From NCBI RefSeq assembly GCF_019929345.1, contig NZ_JAHZPJ010000017.1, forward strand, positions 1 to 38,052: 38,052 nucleotides of DNA, in the 5' to 3' direction. The stretch's first letter is position 1. Every line of letters begins with the position of its first letter. The position numbers were made by a program, and so were the translations under genes. The notes beneath the pieces were generated by a model that saw only the letters and a list, made by a program, of their open reading frames with translations, ran no database searches and was not told the DNA's origin. The DNA comes from Streptococcus oralis (lineage in GTDB: Bacteria; Bacillota; Bacilli; Lactobacillales; Streptococcaceae). Positions 31,325 through 38,052 of the stretch are shown here, in pieces.

Positions 31325-32712
31325 AAAGTTATAAACGTTCTTTATTTTGGAAATGCAAGTCGGCTTTACTTACAGCAGCATTAGCATCTGTAGTTGTAGC
31401 AGTGGGACAAGTCGGCGCTGATGAAGTAAAAAAACCTAGTCAGACAGCTAACGATTTGGCTCAAACAAGTTCAGATACGGCCAAGCAAACTCCGTCTAGC
31501 AAATTAGCTGATGAAACTGTAAAGGAAATCCAAGCCAAGGCAACTACTCCAGTGGTACCAGCTGACAAAGCTCAACCTGGTGATGTTGTTAAGGTAGCTA
31601 CAACCTCTACAGAACTTAAAGTTGATACGAAAGAAAATGAAACTGGCACAGAAGCTGTAGCTAAAGCAGAAGCTTCTGTAAATGTTGAGACAACTATCTT
31701 AGCTGCCAAAGGAACTCCTGTCGGAGAAAAAGCGCCAGTTGTCACTACAAAGACTGCATCTGATCATATCGAGACTGATGATTATGTAGCGGATGTAACT
31801 CAGACTGTCAAGAAAACTCGAATCGAAAAAGTTTTGAAAGAAGCAGATGTGACAATCACGAAACAACAATCTGGTACTGCGGATATCGTTTTTGCTATTG
31901 ATAAATCAATTTCGATGGATACATCTATTCGAAATGTTATGCAAAACATCGAAACTTTTGTTCGTGATTTGGCTAATAAAAAGGTTGATGCTCGTCTTGG
32001 TTTAATAGCGTATGAGTCTGCTAAGGATGTTCAATATTTCGATTTTAATGGTTCTAAATTCACTAAGAATGTGGAGGAATACATTAAGGCTCTTAAGTCT
32101 ATTCGAACAGGCGGTGGAACAGAAGAACCTACAGCTCCTCTTCATCATATTGCAACTTCAAAAGATTACGATTGGTCTACAGCTTCTAATAATCGTCGTT
32201 TTGCTTTCTTGATTACTGATGAAGGTATTGATTTCAGTACTCCAGGCATTCCAACAGTAGACGAAACAATCAAGGCACTTAAGGTAGCAAATATTTCCCT
32301 ATCAGTTGTAGGAATGAAATACAAAGAAGAGACTTTTAAACCTTTAGTTGAAGGCACAAAAGGCCTTTACCTTGATATGAGTCAAGAATTTTCTAGTCTT
32401 TTAAATCGTGATTTTACAAATCATGTTGTTAAGACTGTCCAAGAAGGGCGTGTTTACCGTGTCGTAAATGAAAAATACGATTTCTTGGCAGAGGCGCATG
32501 TGGTACTTAAACCAAAAGCACCAGTTCAAGATCCGGTAGAAGTGAAACCTGTAGGAAATACTACACCGGTTTATCATACTGAGACGGTATCTAAAAAGGC
32601 TGAATTACCGAAAACAGGTGCTCAAGCTTCTTCAGGATTGGCTGCAGTTGGCTTAGTTTTGCTAGCAGCAGTCTCAGGATTGACTGTAGTGACCAAGAAA
32701 GAAGAGAAATAA
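31321..32712 (+). CDS. Sortase-anchored von Willebrand factor A domain surface protein
   Basis: 463 residues. A signal peptide (about 1-33, ending VGQVGADE) is followed by a Thr/Lys/Ala-rich stretch to about residue 180. The vWA domain spans about 185-375; its metal-ion-dependent adhesion site is intact, with DKSIS at 194-198, a candidate Thr at 267 (RTGGGTEEP) and Asp300 in LITDEG. The C-terminus has the sortase signal LPKTG (429-433), a hydrophobic helix and KKEEK. It should be covalently attached to peptidoglycan and bind a host ligand through a divalent metal. At 463 residues it is small for streptococcal vWA adhesins such as PadA or the pilus tip RrgA, and it has no pilus or sortase genes beside it. 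GGGGGAGG precedes the ATG. A terminator follows. Confidence 0.92.
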   Translation: MKSYKRSLFWKCKSALLTAALASVVVAVGQVGADEVKKPSQTANDLAQTSSDTAKQTPSSKLADETVKEIQAKATTPVVPADKAQPGDVVKVATTSTELKVDTKENETGTEAVAKAEASVNVETTILAAKGTPVGEKAPVVTTKTASDHIETDDYVADVTQTVKKTRIEKVLKEADVTITKQQSGTADIVFAIDKSISMDTSIRNVMQNIETFVRDLANKKVDARLGLIAYESAKDVQYFDFNGSKFTKNVEEYIKALKSIRTGGGTEEPTAPLHHIATSKDYDWSTASNNRRFAFLITDEGIDFSTPGIPTVDETIKALKVANISLSVVGMKYKEETFKPLVEGTKGLYLDMSQEFSSLLNRDFTNHVVKTVQEGRVYRVVNEKYDFLAEAHVVLKPKAPVQDPVEVKPVGNTTPVYHTETVSKKAELPKTGAQASSGLAAVGLVLLAAVSGLTVVTKKEEK

Positions 32713-32765
32713 AATATTATCTTTTTATCAATCTTAGTCATGTTGATGAAGGATTAAAAACAGGG

Positions 32766-32792
32766 GAGAACGAGTTTGTTCTCTCTTTTTTT
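32766..32792 (+). terminator. Terminator of the vWA protein gene
   Basis: GAGAAC (32766-32771) pairs with GTTCTC (32778-32783), followed by TCTTTTTTT. Confidence 0.8.
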
Positions 32793-32993
32793 AGATTGAC
32801 AAAGGTAGATTTATACTTCCTAGTGCTTTCTTGTGATTTGGATATAATAAGGGCAGTATTTGATGAAGCAAGAGCATTAAAATCTCTGAGAGGCTAGAGC
32901 GCGTGAAAGATAGGAGACGATACATCTTCCTGTTTTAGAGTGAAATTATGGTATTTTTGCGTTATGATATGGTCAATATATAATTAAAAAGGG

Positions 32994-33374
32994 GAATTTG
33001 AAGATGCATTTACTACAGCTTACAATGAAAAAGGGGCTATCTCCGTATTTTAACAAAACATCTGGAGATTTTGACTGTTAATAAGCAAGTTTTCTATATT
33101 ATGACCATTGAAATTGCCGACTACCATTGATAGTCAGATTAGCGAAGGTGATAAAGAGAGGTGGTTAAGTGTGGAGAAATTTAAAAATCAGCATGAGGAT
33201 GTTCTTTTGATGAGTTATGAATAGGCTAATGAGATGAGTCTTGAAGAAATTTCGCTTGCGGACGATGTGAGAGACCAAATCTGGGCAGAAGACAATCGCA
33301 GATTAGATGTTTATAAGGGTAAGTGCTATCATGCTATTAGTCCAATGGATTATAAAATGATCAATCAAAGTTAG
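32994..33374 (+). pseudogene. Decayed coding sequence, product not recognised
   Basis: Protein-like text continues across several frames. A first frame reads EFEDAFTTAYNEKGAIS, a second ILTVNKQVFYIMTIEIAD, and a third from about 33126 reads TIDSQISEGDKERWLSVEKF, then NQHEDVLLMSYE, hits an in-frame TAG at 33222, and continues ANEMSLEEISLADDVRDQ to a stop at 33374. At least two frameshifts and one nonsense mutation are needed, so it is a pseudogene if it was ever a gene. The last part (from ATG 33234) could survive as a 46-residue ORF but has no convincing ribosome site. I cannot name the family. Confidence 0.45.
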
Positions 33375-33828
33375 AACTTCAAAAGACAGTCTTGATAAAG
33401 AGTTATTGATTCATTTAGTAAAAAGTCTCAGAAAAAGACGTATATTTTTTCTTATACTAGAATCAATGGTATATTGAGCAATTTTGATATGTGTTTGCCT
33501 ATTTCTATCGAGTATGTTTAAAGATGTCTTTTTTATATTTCTGGTTATTTGGATAAAAAGAGTGATTGTGGAGAAGATCGTTTCGGTTTTCTCCTTTTTT
33601 TGTATACAAAGATGTAAAAACCTCTAGATTTGAGAGGTTTGACTAGTAGCTGAGTTAGATTTCATTTTGCTTCAGCTAAATCAATCTTTTCAGTTTTTGA
33701 GCCAAGGAATAGGCCGATTGTTTTTTGGCGAATGAATAATATGCATTTTTTGCATAAAGTCTGTATTTAATTATTTGCAATAGGATGTTACACTTTTGTT
33801 ACAAAGAAAAATTAGACGGTAAAACTCT
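33375..33828. other. Non-coding stretch with a terminator-like hairpin and coding relics
   Basis: No intact gene is seen. The first 150 bp may extend the decayed gene (an open stretch reads KKSQKKTYIFSYTRINGILS). A terminator-like hairpin GGAGAA/TTCTCC with a T7 tail is at 33570-33601. A second perfect hairpin AAACCTCT/AGAGGTTT lies at 33618-33640 and on the minus strand has a T-rich tail. Just beyond it the minus strand reads GLFLGSKTEKIDLAEAK and a stop in one frame, and YAKNAYYSFAKKQSAYSLAQ in another, perhaps the 3' end of a lost minus-strand gene. Confidence 0.4.
33570..33601 (+). terminator. Orphan terminator in the decayed region
   Basis: GGAGAA (33570-33575) pairs with TTCTCC (33589-33594), followed by TTTTTTT. 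It has no intact gene immediately upstream, which supports the view that a gene here was lost. Confidence 0.6.
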
Positions 33829-33856
33829 TGATATAATAGGGAAAAACAGGTATAAT
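33829..33856 (+). promoter_or_regulatory. Tandem -10 elements upstream of the giant adhesin gene
   Basis: TGA plus TATAAT at 33829-33837 (extended -10) and a second TATAAT at 33851-33856. They predict a 5' leader of about 130 to 150 bases. The leader holds an AT-rich inverted repeat, TTTTAAA (33919-33925) and TTTAAAA (33935-33941), whose role is unknown. Confidence 0.55.
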
Positions 33857-33990
33857 GATAAGTATGGTTTGGTGTCGAAAGTTTGGCATTATAATCAGCA
33901 ACCACATATTATTATATGTTTTAAATATCGAACGTTTAAAATATTACGTAGTAGGTGGTTGGACTATATTTAAAACAAGGAGAAACGTTC

Positions 33991-36900
33991 ATGGATAAAA
34001 ATGCGCGACGCAGATTACACAGAGCGAGTGCTGAGAAACGACTTCGATACTCAGTGCGTAAGTTTAATGTAGGTGTGGCTTCCGTAGCCGTCGCAGCTTT
34101 CATGTTCTTGGGTGGGAATGCTGTTGCAGCAAACACATTAGCTAAAACGGATTCCCCGAGCACTTCTACAGAGAAGACGGGAACTGTACCAGATTCGGAA
34201 GGGAAATCAGGTCCAGATACTTCTAAGTCTACCGCAGAGTCTGTAGTAAGCTCTGAAGCCCCATCTAGCCAAGTGGCAGATAAAGCTGTGAAGTCAGAAG
34301 CGACTTCAAAGAGTGAGGCTGCTTTAAAAGAAGCAACTTCTCAAGTATCAGAGGCTTCAGTTGCAAATAGCCAATCAGCAACTTCAGTAGCTAAATCTGA
34401 AGCTACATCAGAAGCGACGTCAACTGCTTCTTCGTCTGAGACTGTTGCACAATCTACTGCTGTAGAATCTGGCAAGTCTTCAATCGAGAACGTGACGAGC
34501 AAAGCGGCTAGTCTTGCGACTACTAGTCAAACTTCGACTGCAATAGCACGAAGCGAAGCAAATTCTACATTGGCTGCTGCCCAACGCGAAGTAGATAAAG
34601 GTTATGCTGATTTCCGTAAATCAGGAGAAAGTGGTTTCCGTTCGTTTGACCCACAAACAGGGAAGACAACTGTAACGAAAGAAAACTTCCTTGATTACTT
34701 TAGATTGAATGGTTCAGCTACCTATAATTCATATGATGGTATCGTAACTCTTACTCCAGACGAAAACTCTAAGACAGGTAACTTCAGTCTGAAGAGTAAG
34801 ATCAATATGAACCAAAGCTTTAAGCTGACTGGTGAGGTTAACCTAGGTAGCAAGACGCAGGAACGCTATGGTGCCGATGGTATCGGTTTTGCCTTCCACA
34901 CAGGGAATACAACAGACCTAGGTGCCGATGGTGGTAACCTTGGTATCGGTGGTTTGCGTAACGCAACTGGTTTCAAACTGGATACTTTCTGGAATGTCCA
35001 CACACCGCCAAAAGGGAACCGTTTTGATACTAACAACACGGACTCATTCCAATATGGTTGGGCAGAAGACCCTCGCTTGGGACAATTTGGTGCTTGGGTA
35101 AATACAACTCATAAAAAGGTTAGAGGTCAAGGTTGGTTTGCTGACGAATATGACCGTTGGTGGGCTGAGACAGATGCTAGCAGTGCCCAACGTCTAGATT
35201 CAAGTGACCTAGACGGTCGTTTCCACAGATTTGCCATTGACTATAATGGTACAACTAAGGAATTGACAATTGCTTATGAAAGTAATCTTGGTATCAAGCA
35301 ATGGAAGAAGAAAGTTTCTACTCCAGAAGAAATCATGTCCATGGTGGTTACGGCGACGACTGGTAACTACAAGAACTTGCAACAGTTCCAAATCAAGCGT
35401 TTTGACTTCTATCAAAGTGCCTCTGTCGATGTACGTTATGAAGATGAGCAAGGCCGAGAACTTGCAGAAGGTACAGTAACCTACCCACAAGGTGCCTATA
35501 AAGGTAAGGCCTATACAACTGAACAGAAGAAAATCAATGGCTATGGTTTCATTGGAATGAAGAGAGGTAGCTTGCCACCTTCAGGAACTCTGGCTGACTG
35601 GGGAACAAACGGTACAGTAACCTACGTTTATCGTAGAGGTGCTGCCGATGTTAAGACAGAAAAACAAACTGTTACCCGTAAAATCGAATACCGCTATAGA
35701 GATGGTCAAACAGCAGGACGTCCAGCACTTCCACAAACAGTTACTCAAACAGCTGAGTTTACTCGAACAGTTACAGGCGGCAGACCTGGCCCATGGAGCC
35801 CATCCAGCCAAAATCTAGCTGCAGTAAACACACCAAGCATTACTGGTTTCACACCAGATAAAACTCGTGTGGATGGTATCACAGTGAACGCAGGTTCTAC
35901 TCCAGGAACTGAGATTGTTTACTATGAAAAGATTGCGCCAAGAGTAACAACTGAAACTAAGGATGTTACTCGTACAGTTGCTTACGAATACGAAGATGGC
36001 GTGACTTCAGGTCGTCCAGCTCTTCCACGTGAAGTACAACAAAATGTACAATTCACTCGTCAAGTGTCAGAAGATCCAGTAACTGGTCAGAAGACATACG
36101 GCAATTGGACACCAACTCGTCAAACTGTACCTGCAGTTGATACACCAGCAATTAAAGGCTTTACACCGAATAAAACACGTGTGAATTCAGCTACTGTTTC
36201 ACCAACAGATCCAAGCTGGCGTGAAATCGTTTCATACCGTAAGAATGATCCAAAAGTAACAACTGAAACAAAAGACGTTACTCGTACAATCGCTTACGAA
36301 TATGAAGATGGTGTGACTAGAAATCGTCCAGCTCTTCCGCAACCGGTTGAACAAACAGTTCAATTTACTCGTCAAGTGTCAGAAGATCCAGTAACTGGTC
36401 AGAAGACATACGGTAACTGGACACCTAGCCGTCAAAATGTTGTTGCGGTTGATAGCCCAGAAGTGTCAGGATTCACACCTAATAAAGCACGTGTAAATTC
36501 AGCTTCTGTTGGTCCAAATGACCCAAGTTGGCGTGAAATCGTAAGCTATGCACCGGCTACTCAACGAGGAACTATCGTTTACCGTACAGATGGTAAAAAT
36601 GGTGTTCCAGCTAAGACCCTTCACACAGACAACGTATCAGGTAAATCAGATACACCTGTAAACTACACTACAACTGCTAAAATCAATGAATTCAAGCAAC
36701 AAGGTTATGATCTTGTTAGCGATGGCTTTACTAAAGCTGGTGGTCAAAGATTTGACAGCAATAATAATGTAGACCAAACATGGGAAGTTGTTCTAACTCC
36801 ACGTATTGAAACAAAACAAGAAACGAAAACTGTTACTCGTAACGTTCGTTACCAATACAAGGATGGTGTGACAGCCGGTCGTCCAACACTTCCTCAAAAT

Positions 36901-38052
36901 GTTACTCAAACAACAACATTTACTCGCCCAATTTCTGTCAACAAGGTGACAGGTGTTGAAACTCCAGGTGCTTGGAATAAGAACACTGAGAACCTTCCAA
37001 AAGTTGACTCTCCAGCTGTTACTGGTTTCACACCAGATAAACCAAGCGTTCCGGCTACAAGCGTTACTCCAACATCTCCAAACGTAGATGAAGTGGTAAA
37101 CTATAGCCAAGATGAGCAACGTGGTCGAATCGAGTACGTAACAGATGGTCAAAACGGTGTTCCGGTTAAGACTCTTTACACAGACTCTGTAACTGGTAAG
37201 TCAGGTGAGAATGTTGACTATACAACTACTGCTCGTATTGAGCAATTGAAACAAGCTGGCTACAAACTTGTAAGCGATGGCTTCACTCAACCAAATGGTC
37301 AAAAATTCGATACTGACAAGACACAAGATCAAGTCTGGAAAGTTGTCGTTACTCCAATTATTGAGACAAGAAGTGAGACAAAACGAGTTCTTCGTACTAT
37401 TGAATACCAATATGGCGATGGTGTAACAGCGGGACGTCCAGCACTTCCTCCTACTGTCACTCAACCAGCAACATTTAACAGACAAGTCTCTGTAAACAAA
37501 GCGACAGGTGTTGAAACTCCGGGTGCTTGGAGCAGACGAAGTGGAACTCTACCAGAAGTAACTTCTCCTGCTATTACAGGATTTACTCCAGACAGAGCAA
37601 GCGTTCCAACTATCACTGTAACTCCTGCTTCCCCTGATTCAACAGAAGTTGTTAAATACAATTTGGATGAGCAACGTGGTTCTATCAAGTATGTAACAGA
37701 TGGCAAGAACGGTGTCCCTGTTAAAACTCTTTACACAGACTCTGTAACTGGTAAGTCAGGTGAACCAGTAGCCTACTCAACAGTAGCTCGTATTGAACAA
37801 TTGAAACAAGCTGGTTACACGCTTGTAAGCGATGGCTTCACTCAACCAAATGGCCAAACGTTTGACAAAGATAAAACACAGGATCAAACTTGGACAGTTG
37901 TTGTAACACCACGCTTGGATGACAATACGAACCCAGCTAAATTGAATAGCAAGGTTACTCGTACCATCAAGTACCAATACGCAGATGGTCAAACAGCGGG
38001 TCGTCCAGCTCTGAAAGCTCCAGTGACTCAAGAAGCAGCCTTTACACGTACA
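33991..38052 (+). CDS. Giant cell-wall adhesin: YSIRK signal, L-type lectin-like domain, mucin-binding-type repeats (C-terminus beyond window)
   Basis: The frame is open from ATG 33991 (AAGGAG 8 bases upstream) to the window edge, 1354 codons. A YSIRK-type signal is seen as YSVRKFNVGVASVAVA (20-35), with cleavage probably near residue 47, which directs secretion toward the division septum. Residues about 48-200 are Ser/Ala/Thr-rich and Lys/Glu-containing, a likely glycosylated or extended stalk. Residues about 203-476 look like an L-type (legume-like) lectin module: DYFRLNGSA, GADGIGFAFH, GIGGLRNATGFKLDTFWN. A single MucBP-like module (about 475-550) follows, then alternating modules: a Muc_B2-like type (VTRTIxYxYxDG...GRPALP...GFTPxK) and a MucBP_2-like type (RGxIxYxTDGxNGVPVKTL...LVSDGFTQ). 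Carbohydrate and mucin binding is expected. The sorting signal is not visible because the gene is truncated by the window. Confidence 0.92.
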   Translation, partial: MDKNARRRLHRASAEKRLRYSVRKFNVGVASVAVAAFMFLGGNAVAANTLAKTDSPSTSTEKTGTVPDSEGKSGPDTSKSTAESVVSSEAPSSQVADKAVKSEATSKSEAALKEATSQVSEASVANSQSATSVAKSEATSEATSTASSSETVAQSTAVESGKSSIENVTSKAASLATTSQTSTAIARSEANSTLAAAQREVDKGYADFRKSGESGFRSFDPQTGKTTVTKENFLDYFRLNGSATYNSYDGIVTLTPDENSKTGNFSLKSKINMNQSFKLTGEVNLGSKTQERYGADGIGFAFHTGNTTDLGADGGNLGIGGLRNATGFKLDTFWNVHTPPKGNRFDTNNTDSFQYGWAEDPRLGQFGAWVNTTHKKVRGQGWFADEYDRWWAETDASSAQRLDSSDLDGRFHRFAIDYNGTTKELTIAYESNLGIKQWKKKVSTPEEIMSMVVTATTGNYKNLQQFQIKRFDFYQSASVDVRYEDEQGRELAEGTVTYPQGAYKGKAYTTEQKKINGYGFIGMKRGSLPPSGTLADWGTNGTVTYVYRRGAADVKTEKQTVTRKIEYRYRDGQTAGRPALPQTVTQTAEFTRTVTGGRPGPWSPSSQNLAAVNTPSITGFTPDKTRVDGITVNAGSTPGTEIVYYEKIAPRVTTETKDVTRTVAYEYEDGVTSGRPALPREVQQNVQFTRQVSEDPVTGQKTYGNWTPTRQTVPAVDTPAIKGFTPNKTRVNSATVSPTDPSWREIVSYRKNDPKVTTETKDVTRTIAYEYEDGVTRNRPALPQPVEQTVQFTRQVSEDPVTGQKTYGNWTPSRQNVVAVDSPEVSGFTPNKARVNSASVGPNDPSWREIVSYAPATQRGTIVYRTDGKNGVPAKTLHTDNVSGKSDTPVNYTTTAKINEFKQQGYDLVSDGFTKAGGQRFDSNNNVDQTWEVVLTPRIETKQETKTVTRNVRYQYKDGVTAGRPTLPQNVTQTTTFTRPISVNKVTGVETPGAWNKNTENLPKVDSPAVTGFTPDKPSVPATSVTPTSPNVDEVVNYSQDEQRGRIEYVTDGQNGVPVKTLYTDSVTGKSGENVDYTTTARIEQLKQAGYKLVSDGFTQPNGQKFDTDKTQDQVWKVVVTPIIETRSETKRVLRTIEYQYGDGVTAGRPALPPTVTQPATFNRQVSVNKATGVETPGAWSRRSGTLPEVTSPAITGFTPDRASVPTITVTPASPDSTEVVKYNLDEQRGSIKYVTDGKNGVPVKTLYTDSVTGKSGEPVAYSTVARIEQLKQAGYTLVSDGFTQPNGQTFDKDKTQDQTWTVVVTPRLDDNTNPAKLNSKVTRTIKYQYADGQTAGRPALKAPVTQEAAFTRT
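35944..36564 (+). repeat. 312-bp (104-aa) tandem repeat pair in the adhesin
   Basis: VTTETKDVTRT starts at 35944 and again at 36256, an exact 312-bp period. The two Muc_B2-like modules are nearly identical over long stretches (QFTRQVSEDPVTGQKTYGNW in both). A more diverged module precedes them from about 35641. Confidence 0.9.
36565..38052 (+). repeat. 555-bp (185-aa) composite repeats in the adhesin, continuing past the edge
   Basis: Each unit is one MucBP_2-like plus one Muc_B2-like module. Unit starts, marked by CGA/CGT-GGN codons for RG, are at 36565, 37120 and 37675, exactly 555 bp apart. Stretches such as KTLYTDSVTGKSGE and ARIEQLKQAGY are shared. Copy number probably varies between strains. 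Confidence 0.92.

Noticed and set aside
33601..33780. Insertion-sequence remnant
   Set aside because: Two minus-strand frames look protein-like near a hairpin, but no inverted ends, target duplication or transposase motif could be seen, so I only describe the stretch.
33785..33973. A 62-codon plus-strand frame before the giant adhesin
   Set aside because: It overlaps the promoter elements and leader of the adhesin, has no ribosome site and has no recognisable protein features.

Overview
The window looks like a chromosome segment of a mitis-group Streptococcus (S. mitis / S. oralis / S. pneumoniae relatives). The reasons are low-to-moderate GC, extended -10 promoters of the TGnTATAAT type at many genes, a YSIRK-type and an LPXTG surface protein, and a backbone order that from memory matches the pneumococcal ruvA-tag-SemiSWEET-S66 peptidase-TfoX-DUF1129-corA-uvrA-pepP-spxA-ireB-ruvX-DUF1292-folC-lipoprotein-cls segment. 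Species assignment is inference; no rRNA or marker search was possible.

Layout. 1-831: N-terminal part of a minus-strand protein made of exact 41-residue repeats, running off the left edge. 1035-2201: CynX/NimT-type MFS exporter. 2424-5182: a family 2 glycosyltransferase and a membrane-bound WbpM/CapD-type nucleotide-sugar dehydratase outside any visible capsule locus. 5345-5839: membrane-tethered XRE regulator. 5999-7726: ruvA, an unfamiliar zinc-knuckle gene, and tag in one tight operon. 7810-11380: minus-strand genes for a SemiSWEET, an S66 peptidase and a corA-DUF1129-TfoX operon. 11517-15402: uvrA-pepP. 15421-18465: mgtA behind a promoter, an M-box Mg2+ riboswitch, its terminator, and a short leader ORF overlapping two competing hairpins. 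18600-22783: spxA2-like gene, a lipoprotein, the ireB-ruvX-DUF1292 operon, a 120-bp array of hairpins, folC and a second lipoprotein. 22968-24119: iron-type alcohol dehydrogenase behind a CcpA cre site.

24207-29448 is the most unusual part: five tightly packed genes encoding a GT1 (MGT-like) glycosyltransferase, an OleD-like NAD(P) dehydrogenase, a lactonase-like metallo-beta-lactamase-fold hydrolase, an F390-synthetase/PaaK-like adenylating enzyme and a FabH/OleA-like ketosynthase III with an intact Cys-His-Asn triad. Together they resemble a small secondary-metabolite pathway of Ole (long-chain olefin/beta-lactone) or Pqs (quinolone) logic, with a sugar tailoring step and no dedicated carrier protein. 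It sits between the folC/lipoprotein/fucO genes and cls, so it looks like an insertion into conserved backbone. I regard it as the best candidate for an undescribed system; the leader region of mgtA is second.

29584-38052: cardiolipin synthase, then a surface region: a relic of a sugar-phosphate transferase gene, a sortase-anchored von Willebrand A protein, a stretch of about 1.2 kb of decayed coding sequence, and the first 4 kb of a giant adhesin (YSIRK signal, Ser/Ala/Thr-rich stalk, L-type lectin-like domain, then alternating mucin-binding-type repeats with exact 312- and 555-bp periods) that runs off the right edge. I saw no tRNA, rRNA, CRISPR array or intact insertion sequence.
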